Positions 43,598 to 52,100 of a stretch of 64,000 nt of DNA are shown piece after piece (position 1 is the stretch's first letter; every line of letters begins with the position of its first letter). A program made the translations under genes and the position numbers. This stretch comes from an uncultured Clostridia bacterium (GTDB taxonomy: Bacteria; Bacillota; Clostridia; Oscillospirales; CAG-272): positions 1 through 64,000 of the forward strand of contig CANRIL010000003.1 of NCBI GenBank assembly GCA_947630625.1, in the 5' to 3' direction. The notes below the pieces were generated by a model. The model was not told the DNA's origin. It did no database searches and saw nothing but the letters and a program-made list of their open reading frames with translations.

Positions 43598-45457
43598 TCA
43601 TTCCTCTATTCTGAAATAAGTGTGATACGGCGCGCCGCCGACAAGATACATCGGAACGAACTCGCGCCCGAAGCCGACGAGCGAGAACGCGCCCGCCTCG
43701 CGGTTCAGGGAGACGCGGAGCTTTGACGCGATATCGCCACCGCCCGTATGAAGCGTGATGTAATCATGGCCGCCGCCGAGCGCCGCCATCACGAACGGCC
43801 CGTACATGAGCGCCGCCGTGCGGTGCCCGTCGGGCGAGTCCGGCGTGTATTCGAGCCGCGCCGTGTATGTAAACGAGAACGGCAGCGTCTCGCTCACGCC
43901 CGCCGCGTGCGGGATCAGAAGATAATCGCCGTCGTCGCTGTGCGCCCCGGTGCCGAACACCTCCGCGCGCGCCCATGAGGGGACGCGGAGCATCACGTCG
44001 TAGTCGCCGTCGCCGTCGAGCGTCAGCGAGCAGTCCGGGAACGGGAACGCGGAATCGAGCTTGAGCTTTATCCCGTGCTCCGCGTCCGTAAATTCGGAAG
44101 CGACGGGCAGATTCACGTAAACGACCGCGCGCCCCGCGCGTTCGGTGACGAAATAGACGGACTCGCCGTATTTGACATGATTTTCCATGCCCGTGCCGTG
44201 GCAGCAGGTGAACGAGTGCATGTCGTCGCTGTATTCGCGGCGCGCGCCGGGTCCAATCGGCAGCATGTATGTGACGCCCGCGTGCATGTCGCGCGTTCTG
44301 CGCCGCGACAAAGACGGCAGGATGTGATTGACGAGCGCGCGCTCGATGTAGTCCATGTATTTCGCGTCGTCGGGATCGAGCGCGTACATCATCCGCGCCA
44401 GCTTTATAAGATTGTATGCGGCGCACGTCTCGCAATTTTTGTCTGAGTCGATATTCGCCGCGAGCGCGTCCGCGTCGAAAAAGCTCTCCCCTCTGCCGAC
44501 GCCGCCCGTCGCGTACATGTGGTGCGCGGTCACGATGTCGAAGAAGTTCACGGCGACGTTCAGATAATATGCGTCGCCCGTCGCCTCATATATCGCGAGC
44601 GCGCCGATAATCTGCGGAATGTGCTGATTCGCGTGCTTGTGCGCTATCGTGTCGACCCCGGCGGCGAGCCCGTCAAAGACAGGCTTATTGTCAAACATGC
44701 GCGCCGCTTCGAGATACCGCGCGTCCCCCGTGAGCGAATAAAGCTCCGCCAGGGATTCGTTCATCCCTCCGTATTCACCGGCGATGTAAAGGCTCCACAT
44801 CTCCTCCCTCTGTTCGGGTGAGACGGACGAGAGCCGCGCGAATACCCAATCGCCGATGCCGCGCGCGATCTGAAGCGCGGCAGCGTTGCCCGTGCGAATA
44901 TAACATTCGAGCACGCCGGCGAGCAGCTTATGAAGCGTGTAATACGGAGCCCAGATCTTGTTATAAGGCGTTTTCTGTTCGAGCAGCGCAAACTGATCGG
45001 GCGGGTACGCCCCGATGTAGCCCTCGCCCCAGACGGACGGGTCGCGGCTCCAGTCCTCCTCGCGGACATTGTCGGGAGTCGACGCGGTCACAAACGCGGC
45101 GGGGTCGCCGTGCGACATGAGCTGAAGCGCGCGAAGCTCTGAGATTATGTAATCGAGCTTGTCCCCGAGCGCCGCGTCCCCCTCGGAGGCGAACGCCAGG
45201 GAGAGCGCCGAGATGAAGTGACCGAGCGAATGCCCGCGCAAAAGTCCGTTCGGCTCCTCCCAGCCGCCGGGCGGGACCGCGCCGCGCGTGTCAACGCCGA
45301 ACGTGCGGCGGAAGCTGTAGAGCATCGTGTCGGCGTCCAAAAAACGCAGATATGAAAGCGTGTGGTCGCGATTTTCCGTATACGGCGAAGCCGTATACCG
45401 CGTGCGTCCCGTCAGAGAAACGCTGCCGAGGGGAGCGTAATATCCTTTTGGAGTCAT
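43598..45457 (-). CDS. GH127-type beta-L-arabinofuranosidase (DUF1680)
   Basis: The 619-residue protein matches GH127/GH146, which remove L-arabinofuranose using a cysteine nucleophile next to a zinc site. The zinc and catalytic set of the characterised enzymes is visible: Glu343 and Cys345 (CETC) and the pair Cys418/Cys419 (FTCCHG), with a likely acid/base at Glu324 (GRGESFF). An (alpha/alpha)6 barrel is followed by beta domains. There is no signal peptide, so it acts inside the cell. The released arabinose could enter the AraA pathway. Confidence 0.92.
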   Translation of the reverse strand: MTPKGYYAPLGSVSLTGRTRYTASPYTENRDHTLSYLRFLDADTMLYSFRRTFGVDTRGAVPPGGWEEPNGLLRGHSLGHFISALSLAFASEGDAALGDKLDYIISELRALQLMSHGDPAAFVTASTPDNVREEDWSRDPSVWGEGYIGAYPPDQFALLEQKTPYNKIWAPYYTLHKLLAGVLECYIRTGNAAALQIARGIGDWVFARLSSVSPEQREEMWSLYIAGEYGGMNESLAELYSLTGDARYLEAARMFDNKPVFDGLAAGVDTIAHKHANQHIPQIIGALAIYEATGDAYYLNVAVNFFDIVTAHHMYATGGVGRGESFFDADALAANIDSDKNCETCAAYNLIKLARMMYALDPDDAKYMDYIERALVNHILPSLSRRRTRDMHAGVTYMLPIGPGARREYSDDMHSFTCCHGTGMENHVKYGESVYFVTERAGRAVVYVNLPVASEFTDAEHGIKLKLDSAFPFPDCSLTLDGDGDYDVMLRVPSWARAEVFGTGAHSDDGDYLLIPHAAGVSETLPFSFTYTARLEYTPDSPDGHRTAALMYGPFVMAALGGGHDYITLHTGGGDIASKLRVSLNREAGAFSLVGFGREFVPMYLVGGAPYHTYFRIEE

Positions 45458-45590
45458 AGTATCAGATCCACGTGCCTTTGCCCCGTCAAAGGCTTCCTTT
45501 CAGCTATAATTTATGCGGTCATTTTCCCGAGGTCAGGCCGCTCAACTAAGCGTCGACAAGATACGACGCTTTACCGCATAATATAAGATT

Positions 45591-45619
45591 ATTTTACCAT
45601 ACCCCGCCGCAAGTGTAAA
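45591..45619 (-). promoter_or_regulatory. Promoter of the GH127 gene
   Basis: TTTACA and TAAAAT are 17 bases apart. The roughly 130-base leader contains AAGCGTCG/CGACGCTT and GCCTTTG/CAAAGGC hairpins, the second close to the start codon. Confidence 0.65.
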
Positions 45620-45688
45620 GGTTTTTGCGCAAACTTTTTGTCAGCCGTCCGCCGCTTCCCCTTTGCCGCCGCGCCAAAGCCGCCCGCG

Positions 45689-46321
45689 CTAAAAGCTGCG
45701 GCGCTTGTAACAGATGATGCCGATGACCCACGAAAGCATGAAGACCGCGAATGCGGCGGCGAGGACCAGGAGCGAGGCCGTCACCGGGGAGCTGAGCGCG
45801 CCGAAATTATAATTTTCAAGCAAGTTCGTGCCCATAAAAAACGACATCCCGACGCCGAAGATCAGCAAATACACGGCGATATACACGACCCGCGCGTTCG
45901 CCGCGCCGAACGCGTACAAAAACGGCATCGACAGCGCCGTCTGCATTATCGCGGCGGTGAAAACGAGCGAGAACACGAGCGCCGCCGAGCCCGCGCCCGA
46001 ACGGCGCAGCAGCTCGATCGAGGCGAACGCCGCGGCGAAAACCGCGCCGTTGATGAGCGTCATCACGTATTTTGACGAGGCGAGCGCCGCGCGCGAATAC
46101 GGCAGCGTCAGGCTGTATTCCGTCCATCTGCTCCCCTCGTCCCCCATGTAAATTCCCGTCGGGAGTATCCCGATAAGGCTTCCCGTGGCAAAGTACAACA
46201 TATAATTCGGTGAGGCGTCGAGCGAGGCGAGCGCGACGGCGAAATAAGCCGCCACGATGATGAGCATGAATTTATAAGTTTTAAACAGCAGATAAAAATC
46301 CTTCCTCAAAAGTCCCCTCAT
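45689..46321 (-). CDS. ABC-2 type permease subunit
   Basis: The 210-residue protein is almost wholly hydrophobic, with about six membrane helices, and begins MRGLLRKDFYLLFKT, typical of small ABC-2 permeases. The start is the ATG overlapping the ATPase stop codon (ATGA). A longer upstream frame is rejected because it lies inside the ATPase gene. It works with the ATPase next to it; the substrate is unknown, and such three-gene units often handle antimicrobial peptides or envelope stress. Confidence 0.88.
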   Translation of the reverse strand: MRGLLRKDFYLLFKTYKFMLIIVAAYFAVALASLDASPNYMLYFATGSLIGILPTGIYMGDEGSRWTEYSLTLPYSRAALASSKYVMTLINGAVFAAAFASIELLRRSGAGSAALVFSLVFTAAIMQTALSMPFLYAFGAANARVVYIAVYLLIFGVGMSFFMGTNLLENYNFGALSSPVTASLLVLAAAFAVFMLSWVIGIICYKRRSF

Positions 46322-47175
46322 TGTCCGTTGTCCCCCTTTACAGTATAAATGAAGATATCCTCGATTCCAACCTCGCCTATAGCGCCGCACCCGGCGGGGA
46401 CGGCCTCGCGGAGCGCCAGCGCCTCCGTGCCGTACTGCCCGCGCCGCTCCCCGATTATGGCGCCGCACGCGCGCGCACGGTCAATTTCATCGTCGCCGCC
46501 GCGGAGGATGCAGTATTTTTCGAGCAGCCGATCCTTCTCCTCGCATAAGATCAGCCGCCCGTGATGCAGAAATGCGATGTAGTCACAGATTTTTTCGAGG
46601 TCTGAAACGATGTGCGACGAGATCAGGACAGAACATTCCTCGTCGCGCGTGAAATCCCGGAACATCTCAACAACTTCGTCGCGGACGACCGGATCAAGCC
46701 CGCTCGTCGCCTCGTCGAGGATCAGGAGCTTCGCATTGTGCGAAAGCGCGACCGCGATCCCGAGCTTCATCTTCATCCCGCGCGAATATTCGCGAAACCG
46801 CTTTTTCGGCGGCAGCCCGAGCGCGTCAAGATAACGCGCGTATGCGTCCGCGTCCCACTCCCGGAACGTCAGCGCCATGATGTTTCCGACCTCCTTCGCG
46901 TTGAGCTGACCGTGAATGCCGACCTCGTCCGGCACGACGCCGATCTCCTCCTTCGTCAGCCTCAGATCGTGCGCCGCGTCGCGCCCGAGCAGCGTCACGC
47001 TGCCGCCGTCCTTGTGAACGATGTCGAGGATCGTCTTGATCACCGTGCTCTTGCCCGCGCCGTTCTCGCCGATAAGCCCCATGACGACGCCGCGCGGCAG
47101 CGTCAGATCGAGCCCTTCAAGCGAGAAATCGCGGTAATGCTTTTGAAGTCCGACAGTTTTTATCGCCTCATTCAT
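46318..47175 (-). CDS. ABC transporter ATP-binding protein
   Basis: The 285-residue ATPase has Walker A GENGAGKST, a Q-loop, a signature region YSRGMKMKLG (a variant of LSGGQ), Walker B LLILDEATSGLD and a switch histidine. The start at 47175 lies seven bases after GGAGG and overlaps the gntR stop as ATGA. It is the energy subunit for the permease that follows. Confidence 0.93.
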   Translation of the reverse strand: MNEAIKTVGLQKHYRDFSLEGLDLTLPRGVVMGLIGENGAGKSTVIKTILDIVHKDGGSVTLLGRDAAHDLRLTKEEIGVVPDEVGIHGQLNAKEVGNIMALTFREWDADAYARYLDALGLPPKKRFREYSRGMKMKLGIAVALSHNAKLLILDEATSGLDPVVRDEVVEMFRDFTRDEECSVLISSHIVSDLEKICDYIAFLHHGRLILCEEKDRLLEKYCILRGGDDEIDRARACGAIIGERRGQYGTEALALREAVPAGCGAIGEVGIEDIFIYTVKGDNGQ

Positions 47176-47549
47176 AAATTTTCCTCCAGTTCGTTTCTGA
47201 TCATCTCCGAAATGTCGTCGATCGAGATGCCGCCCGTCGCCGCGAGGCGGACGATCTCCGAGATGTGCTCTTCGATCTTGCGAAGACTCTCCTCGCGCAA
47301 AAGCTCCGTGTCGCGCGTCGCGACGAAGCACCCCTTCCCCGCGACCGTGTAAATGAACCCCTCGCGCTCAAGCTCGTCGTATGCCCGCCTCGTCGTTATG
47401 ACGCTGATGCGCAGATCGTGCGCGAGCCCGCGTATCGACGGCAGCGCCGAATCCTCCGCCAGCTCGCCTGAAATGATTGCCGCCCTTATCTGCGAATATA
47501 TCTGGTCATATATCGGCGAGCCGCTCTTGTTGTCGATGTAAATTTTCAC
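47172..47549 (-). CDS. GntR family regulator, YtrA subfamily
   Basis: The 125-residue protein has the N-terminal winged helix (GSPIYDQIYSQIRAAI...LPSIRGLAHDLRIS) and only a short C-terminal dimerisation helix pair, as in YtrA-type regulators of ABC transporters. It heads the operon and should repress it by binding the inverted repeat over its own -10 box. Confidence 0.93.
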   Translation of the reverse strand: MKIYIDNKSGSPIYDQIYSQIRAAIISGELAEDSALPSIRGLAHDLRISVITTRRAYDELEREGFIYTVAGKGCFVATRDTELLREESLRKIEEHISEIVRLAATGGISIDDISEMIRNELEENL

Positions 47550-47580
47550 ATCTTCACCGTCCGTCTTTCCGTTTTCAATG

Positions 47581-47611
47581 CTTACTGTGTATATACAGTA
47601 TATACAGTAAG
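47581..47611. promoter_or_regulatory. GntR operator (inverted repeat)
   Basis: CTTACTGT and ACAGTAAG face each other across 15 bases that themselves repeat TATATAC. The site covers the -10 box of the gntR promoter, so binding would block transcription. Confidence 0.8.
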
Positions 47612-47625
47612 CACAGCTTTGTCAA
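47597..47625 (-). promoter_or_regulatory. Promoter of the gntR-ABC operon
   Basis: TTGACA and TATACT are 17 bases apart and overlap the operator. Confidence 0.88.
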
Positions 47626-47654
47626 TACGTTTTGTCAAAATTTTTTCGAAAATA

Positions 47655-47683
47655 TTGAAACGCGCGCCGCCGTGGGGTAAAAT
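47655..47683 (+). promoter_or_regulatory. Promoter of the PHP phosphatase gene
   Basis: TTGAAA and TAAAAT are 17 bases apart, about 45 bases before the start codon and divergent from the gntR promoter. Confidence 0.65.
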
Positions 47684-47726
47684 ATAATCGTAAAACGACT
47701 GATTTTGACGGAGCATTTGAGGAAAA

Positions 47727-48554
47727 ATGAAAAATATAGATCTGCACACGCATTCCGACAAATCGGACGGGTCGATGTCCCCCGCCGAAGTCGTCCGCGC
47801 CGCGAAGGACGCGGGGCTCGCCGCAATCGCCCTCTCCGACCACGACACGACGGAAGGTATCGCCGAGGCGGTGGCTGAAGGAGAGCGGATCGGCGTTGAG
47901 GTCGTCCCCGCGATCGAGCTGTCCGCCGCATCATCCACGGAAACGCACATTCTCGGCTATTTTATCGACCCGAAAAACCGCGCGCTCGCGGAAAAGATCG
48001 GATATATCCGCGAGGTGCGCGTCCGGCGCGAGCGCGAGATATGCGAAAAGCTCACCGAGATCGGGCTGCCCGTCAGCTTTGAGGAGGTCGCGGCGGAGGC
48101 GGGGCGCGATGTCGTCTGCCGCATACACATCGCCCGCGTCATGATCGCGCATGGCTATGTTTCATCCGTGCGCGAGGCGTTTGACCGGTACCTTTCGCCC
48201 GGCAGGCTGGCGCACAGCGAAAAACAGGCGCTCACCGACTCCGAGGCGGTGCGGCTCATAAAGGAGGCGGGCGGGCTCGCGTTCGTCGCGCACCTGAACC
48301 AGACGCGGCTCACGCTCCCGGAGCTGCGCGAACTGCTCACGCGGCTCAAGTCCGACGGGCTTGACGGTGTTGAGGGCTACTATACAGAGTATACGGAAGA
48401 AACGGGTCCCGCATACCGCGCGCTCGCCGGCGAGCTCGGGCTGATCCTCTCCGGCGGCAGCGATTTTCACGGCGCGAACAAGACGGTAAAGCTCGGCGAG
48501 CTTCAAGTGCCGTATTCGGTGCTTGAGGTCATGAAGGAACACGCGCGCCGCTGA
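47727..48554 (+). CDS. PHP domain phosphoesterase (TrpH/YciV-like)
   Basis: The 275-residue protein has the PHP metal-binding motifs DLHTHSDKSDGS, SDHDTTEG, the glutamate in VPAIELSA and GGSDFHGANK. Relatives hydrolyse 3',5'-nucleoside bisphosphates such as pAp or trim short RNA ends. GAGGA precedes the ATG. It sits just before rnpB, which may be chance, although both concern RNA turnover. Confidence 0.9.
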   Translation: MKNIDLHTHSDKSDGSMSPAEVVRAAKDAGLAAIALSDHDTTEGIAEAVAEGERIGVEVVPAIELSAASSTETHILGYFIDPKNRALAEKIGYIREVRVRREREICEKLTEIGLPVSFEEVAAEAGRDVVCRIHIARVMIAHGYVSSVREAFDRYLSPGRLAHSEKQALTDSEAVRLIKEAGGLAFVAHLNQTRLTLPELRELLTRLKSDGLDGVEGYYTEYTEETGPAYRALAGELGLILSGGSDFHGANKTVKLGELQVPYSVLEVMKEHARR

Positions 48555-48631
48555 CAGCGGGCAGCGGGCAGACACATTCCACTCCCCTGCCCGGCGATGC
48601 GTCAAAAAGAGTACGCCGGTGAAACGGCGTA

Positions 48632-48660
48632 TTGACATCTTTCGCACGATATCGTATAAT
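48632..48660 (+). promoter_or_regulatory. Promoter of rnpB
   Basis: TTGACA and TATAAT, both perfect, are 17 bases apart. The predicted start matches the first base of the P1 helix of the RNA. Confidence 0.93.
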
Positions 48661-48667
48661 ATTGTCT

Positions 48668-49090
48668 GCCGACATCGCCGCGTTGTCGCGCGCCGGAGGC
48701 CGTAAGGCGCCGGCGTGAGGAAAGTCCGGGCTTCACAGGGCAGGATAACGGATAACGTCCGCCGGAGGCGACTCCCGGGAAAGTGCAACAGAGATATACC
48801 GCTCCGGACACTTTTTGTCCGGAGTAAGGGTGGAAAGGCGAGGCAAGAGCTCACCGATGACGCGGGCAACCGCGCCATCCTGTAAACCCTATCCGAAGCA
48901 ACTCCCCAAAGCGCCGAGTCACTTGCCCGGTGCATGGCGCGGGGAGGCGGCGGTTTTCGCGCCTGCGAGCGTTTTCGACATATGTCGAAACGTTTTCGTC
49001 AACAGCCGAAAATACCGTGAGCCGACTGGAGACAGTCGGCAAAGATAGATGACAACGCTTGACAGAACCCGGCTTACAGGCGGTGTCGGC
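48668..49090 (+). ncRNA. rnpB: RNase P RNA, class A
   Basis: This is the catalytic RNA that matures tRNA 5' ends. The conserved core is unmistakable: GAGGAAAGTCCGGGC, GGGAAAGTGCAACAGAGA, GGTGGAAAGGCGAGGCAAGAG, and the 3' AGATAGATGACAACGC and ACAGAACCCGGCTTAC. The ends form an 11-pair P1 helix (GCCGACATCGC with GCGGTGTCGGC). At about 423 bases it is longer than the usual 350-400. The extra length lies around 48950-49050, including a CGTTTTCGACATATG palindrome-like helix and a GCCGACTG/CAGTCGGC helix. Confidence 0.96.
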
Positions 49091-49102
49091 ACTTGATTAT
49101 AA

Positions 49103-49130
49103 GCGCGCCCCAAAGCGCGCGTTTATTTTA
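49103..49130 (+). terminator. Terminator of rnpB
   Basis: GCGCGC and GCGCGC pair around CCCAAA and are followed by TTTATTTTA. The ribosome binding site of the helicase gene comes immediately after. Confidence 0.75.
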
Positions 49131-49143
49131 AGGAGGCGCAGCA

Positions 49144-52100
49144 ATGGACGGTATTCTTTCCGGTCTGAACGAGCGGCAGCTCGAAGCGGTCACGGCGACC
49201 GAGGGATATCTGCGCGTGATCGCGGGCGCGGGCAGCGGCAAAACAAAGCTGCTCGTCAGCAGATACGCGTATCTCGTCAAAGAATACGGGATTTCGCCCG
49301 CGAACATTTTGTGCGTCACCTTCACGAACAAGGCCGCCGGGGAGATGAAGCGCCGAATCCGCGCGCTCGCCGGCGGCGAATACGACACCTCGCTGATCTC
49401 GACGTATCACGGATTCTGCGTCCGCGTGCTGCGCGAGGACTGCGAGCGCGTATTTTATCCGCGCGAATTTGAGATAATCGACAAATCGCGCCAGAAAACG
49501 ATCCTCGGCGAAATTTACCGCCGCCGCGAGCTGAAGCTCGACCACGCGAGCTTCGAAAAAATGCTCGACCTCATAGCCGAATACAAGGCGAAAAACCGCT
49601 CCTACGTCGCCCGCATGTGCGCCCGCGACGGGCGCGCGGTGATCGAATCGCCCTCGACGCTCAACGAAGCCATCATCGGCGAATATATGGAGGCGGAGCG
49701 CCGAATTTTCGCGATGGATTTTTCCGATCTATTGTATTTCACGCTCGACGTGTTCAACCGCTGCCCGGACGTGCTCGATAAATGGCGCGACAGGCTGAAC
49801 TACGTTATGGTGGACGAGTTTCAGGACAGCTCCGGGACCGAGATGGAGCTTGTCGACCTCGTCTCCGCCAAATACAAAAACGTCATGATCGTCGGCGACC
49901 CAGACCAGAACATATACGAATGGCGCGGCTCCGACGTGCGCCTGCTCGTCGACTTCGACAAGACGCACACGCCGACGAAGACCGTCATCCTCGACCGCAA
50001 CTACCGCTCGACGCCGGAAATTCTCCGCTGCGCGAACAGCCTTATCGGGAAAAACGTCCTCCGCCTCAAAAAGGACCTCTACACGGAGCGCGGGCGCGGC
50101 GAGCCCGTCATACATTACCACGAAAAGAGCGAATACGCGGAGGCGCAGCGGATCGCCGACAATATTGCTGAATTCAGGCGGCATGGACGCCGCTTCAGCG
50201 ATATCGCCGTGCTCTATCGCTCCGGCTTCATCTCGCGCGTCATCGAAAAGAAGCTGAACGAGGGCGGCATCCCGTATGAAATCTTCGGCGGCGTCAAATT
50301 CTACCGCCGAATGGAAATTCTCGACATCATGGCGTATGTCCGCCTTGTAGCCGCCGGAAGCGAAACTGCTGCCGGCGAGGAAAATCAAAAACGCCTCGCC
50401 GGAATTGCCGACCCGCAGGCGCTCAGGGCGGAAAACGACGCGTTTCGCCGCGTCGTCAACACGCCGCGCCGCAAATTCGGGCGCACGCGGCTCTCAAGGC
50501 TCGAAGCTCTCACAGACGGCGGGTCATTATATGAGGCGCTCAAACAAAATCTCGACGACCCGGCATTCGCCGGGAGCGGCGCCGCCGATTTCGTCCGCGT
50601 CATCGAGGACGCGCGAAAAAACGCGCGCGGCGCGCGCGTTTCAAAGACGGTCGCCGACGTGCTCACCGGCTCCGGCTATGAGCGGTACATACGCGAGCTC
50701 GGCGACATGGAGCGGTTCGAAAACCTCTCCGAATTCAAGCGGATCGCGGAGGAATACGAGCGCAGCTTCGGCGAGGACATAACGCTTTCAGAGTTTGTCC
50801 GGCAGATCGACATACAGGCGAGCGAAGGCGAGGACGGCGAAATTTCGGACACGGTCAAGCTGATGACGATCCATTCGGCAAAAGGGCTCGAATTCCCGAT
50901 AGTGTTCGTGCCCGGTCTGTCGGAGGGTATCTTCCCTTCGTCGAAGACGATAGAGGAGCGTCGCGGCCTCGGGCTCGAGGAGGAACGGCGGCTCTGCTAC
51001 GTCGCGATAACGCGCGCCGAGGACAGGCTGTTTCTGCTCGATTCGGAAGGAACGTCCGGCGGCGGCAGGACAAAAACGCCGTCGCGGTTCCTCTTTGAGA
51101 TAGGAGAAGAAAATTACGTCCGCGTCGGCGCGATCCCGAAGGAGCTGCGCGAAGCTGCCGAGCGCGCCACGCTCGGCGAGCCGGAACCGTCGCGGATGCC
51201 CGTCGTCGGCGAGGCGGTCACACACCCCGCGTTCGGCGATGGAGTCATCGTGTCATACGACGCGCGCCGCCACAGCTTCCGCGTGCGGTTCTCAAAACTC
51301 GGCACCACGCGCGACATATCGGAAGATTTCTTCACGCGCCGCCGCGAAACATCAAAATCAGCCGAAACTGGACGCGAAGCGAACACCCACGCCACAGATG
51401 GAATCAGCACCGCCGATTCCGGCACGACTTCCACCACAGATGGAAGCATCGCCGCTAATTCCGGCGCGTCTTCCGCCACTGACGGAAGCAGCACCACCGA
51501 TTCCGGCACGTCTTTCACCACGAATGGGAGAAGCACTGCCGATTCCGGCACGTCTTCCACCACAGATGGAAGAAGCGTCGCTGATTCCGACGCATCTTCC
51601 CCCACAATTGAAAAAATCGTCTCCGATTTCGGCACGTCTTTCCCCACAGGCGGACAAAATACTTCATCTTCCTCCGATCGCCACGCCGCCAATAGTGGCT
51701 CCACATCCTCACCCGACACCCCCTCCGCCGCGGCGCATGACGACGGCATTACAGCCGCCGAAGCCGCGCGGCGTGCGATAGAGGCTGTCGCCGCGGCTGA
51801 ACGCCGCGCCGCCGACAGAGCCGCCGAGGAAGCATCAAGACGGGCGAGCGGCACGGGCGAAGGCTCAACGCGCAAACTCGAAGAGGAACTTCGCGCCGCC
51901 GTTGAAGCCAGGCGCACAGCGCTTTTGAGCCGCGCCAAATCAGCCGACACCGCAAACTCAAACGACACCGGCGACACACCAACCGCCGCCGCAATGACCG
52001 ACATCGGCGACACCATATCGATCGACATCTCCCCCGCCTCGTTTGCCGCCGCCGACACAACCGCATCGACAGGCACCGGATCAGCCGACATCGCAGCGTC

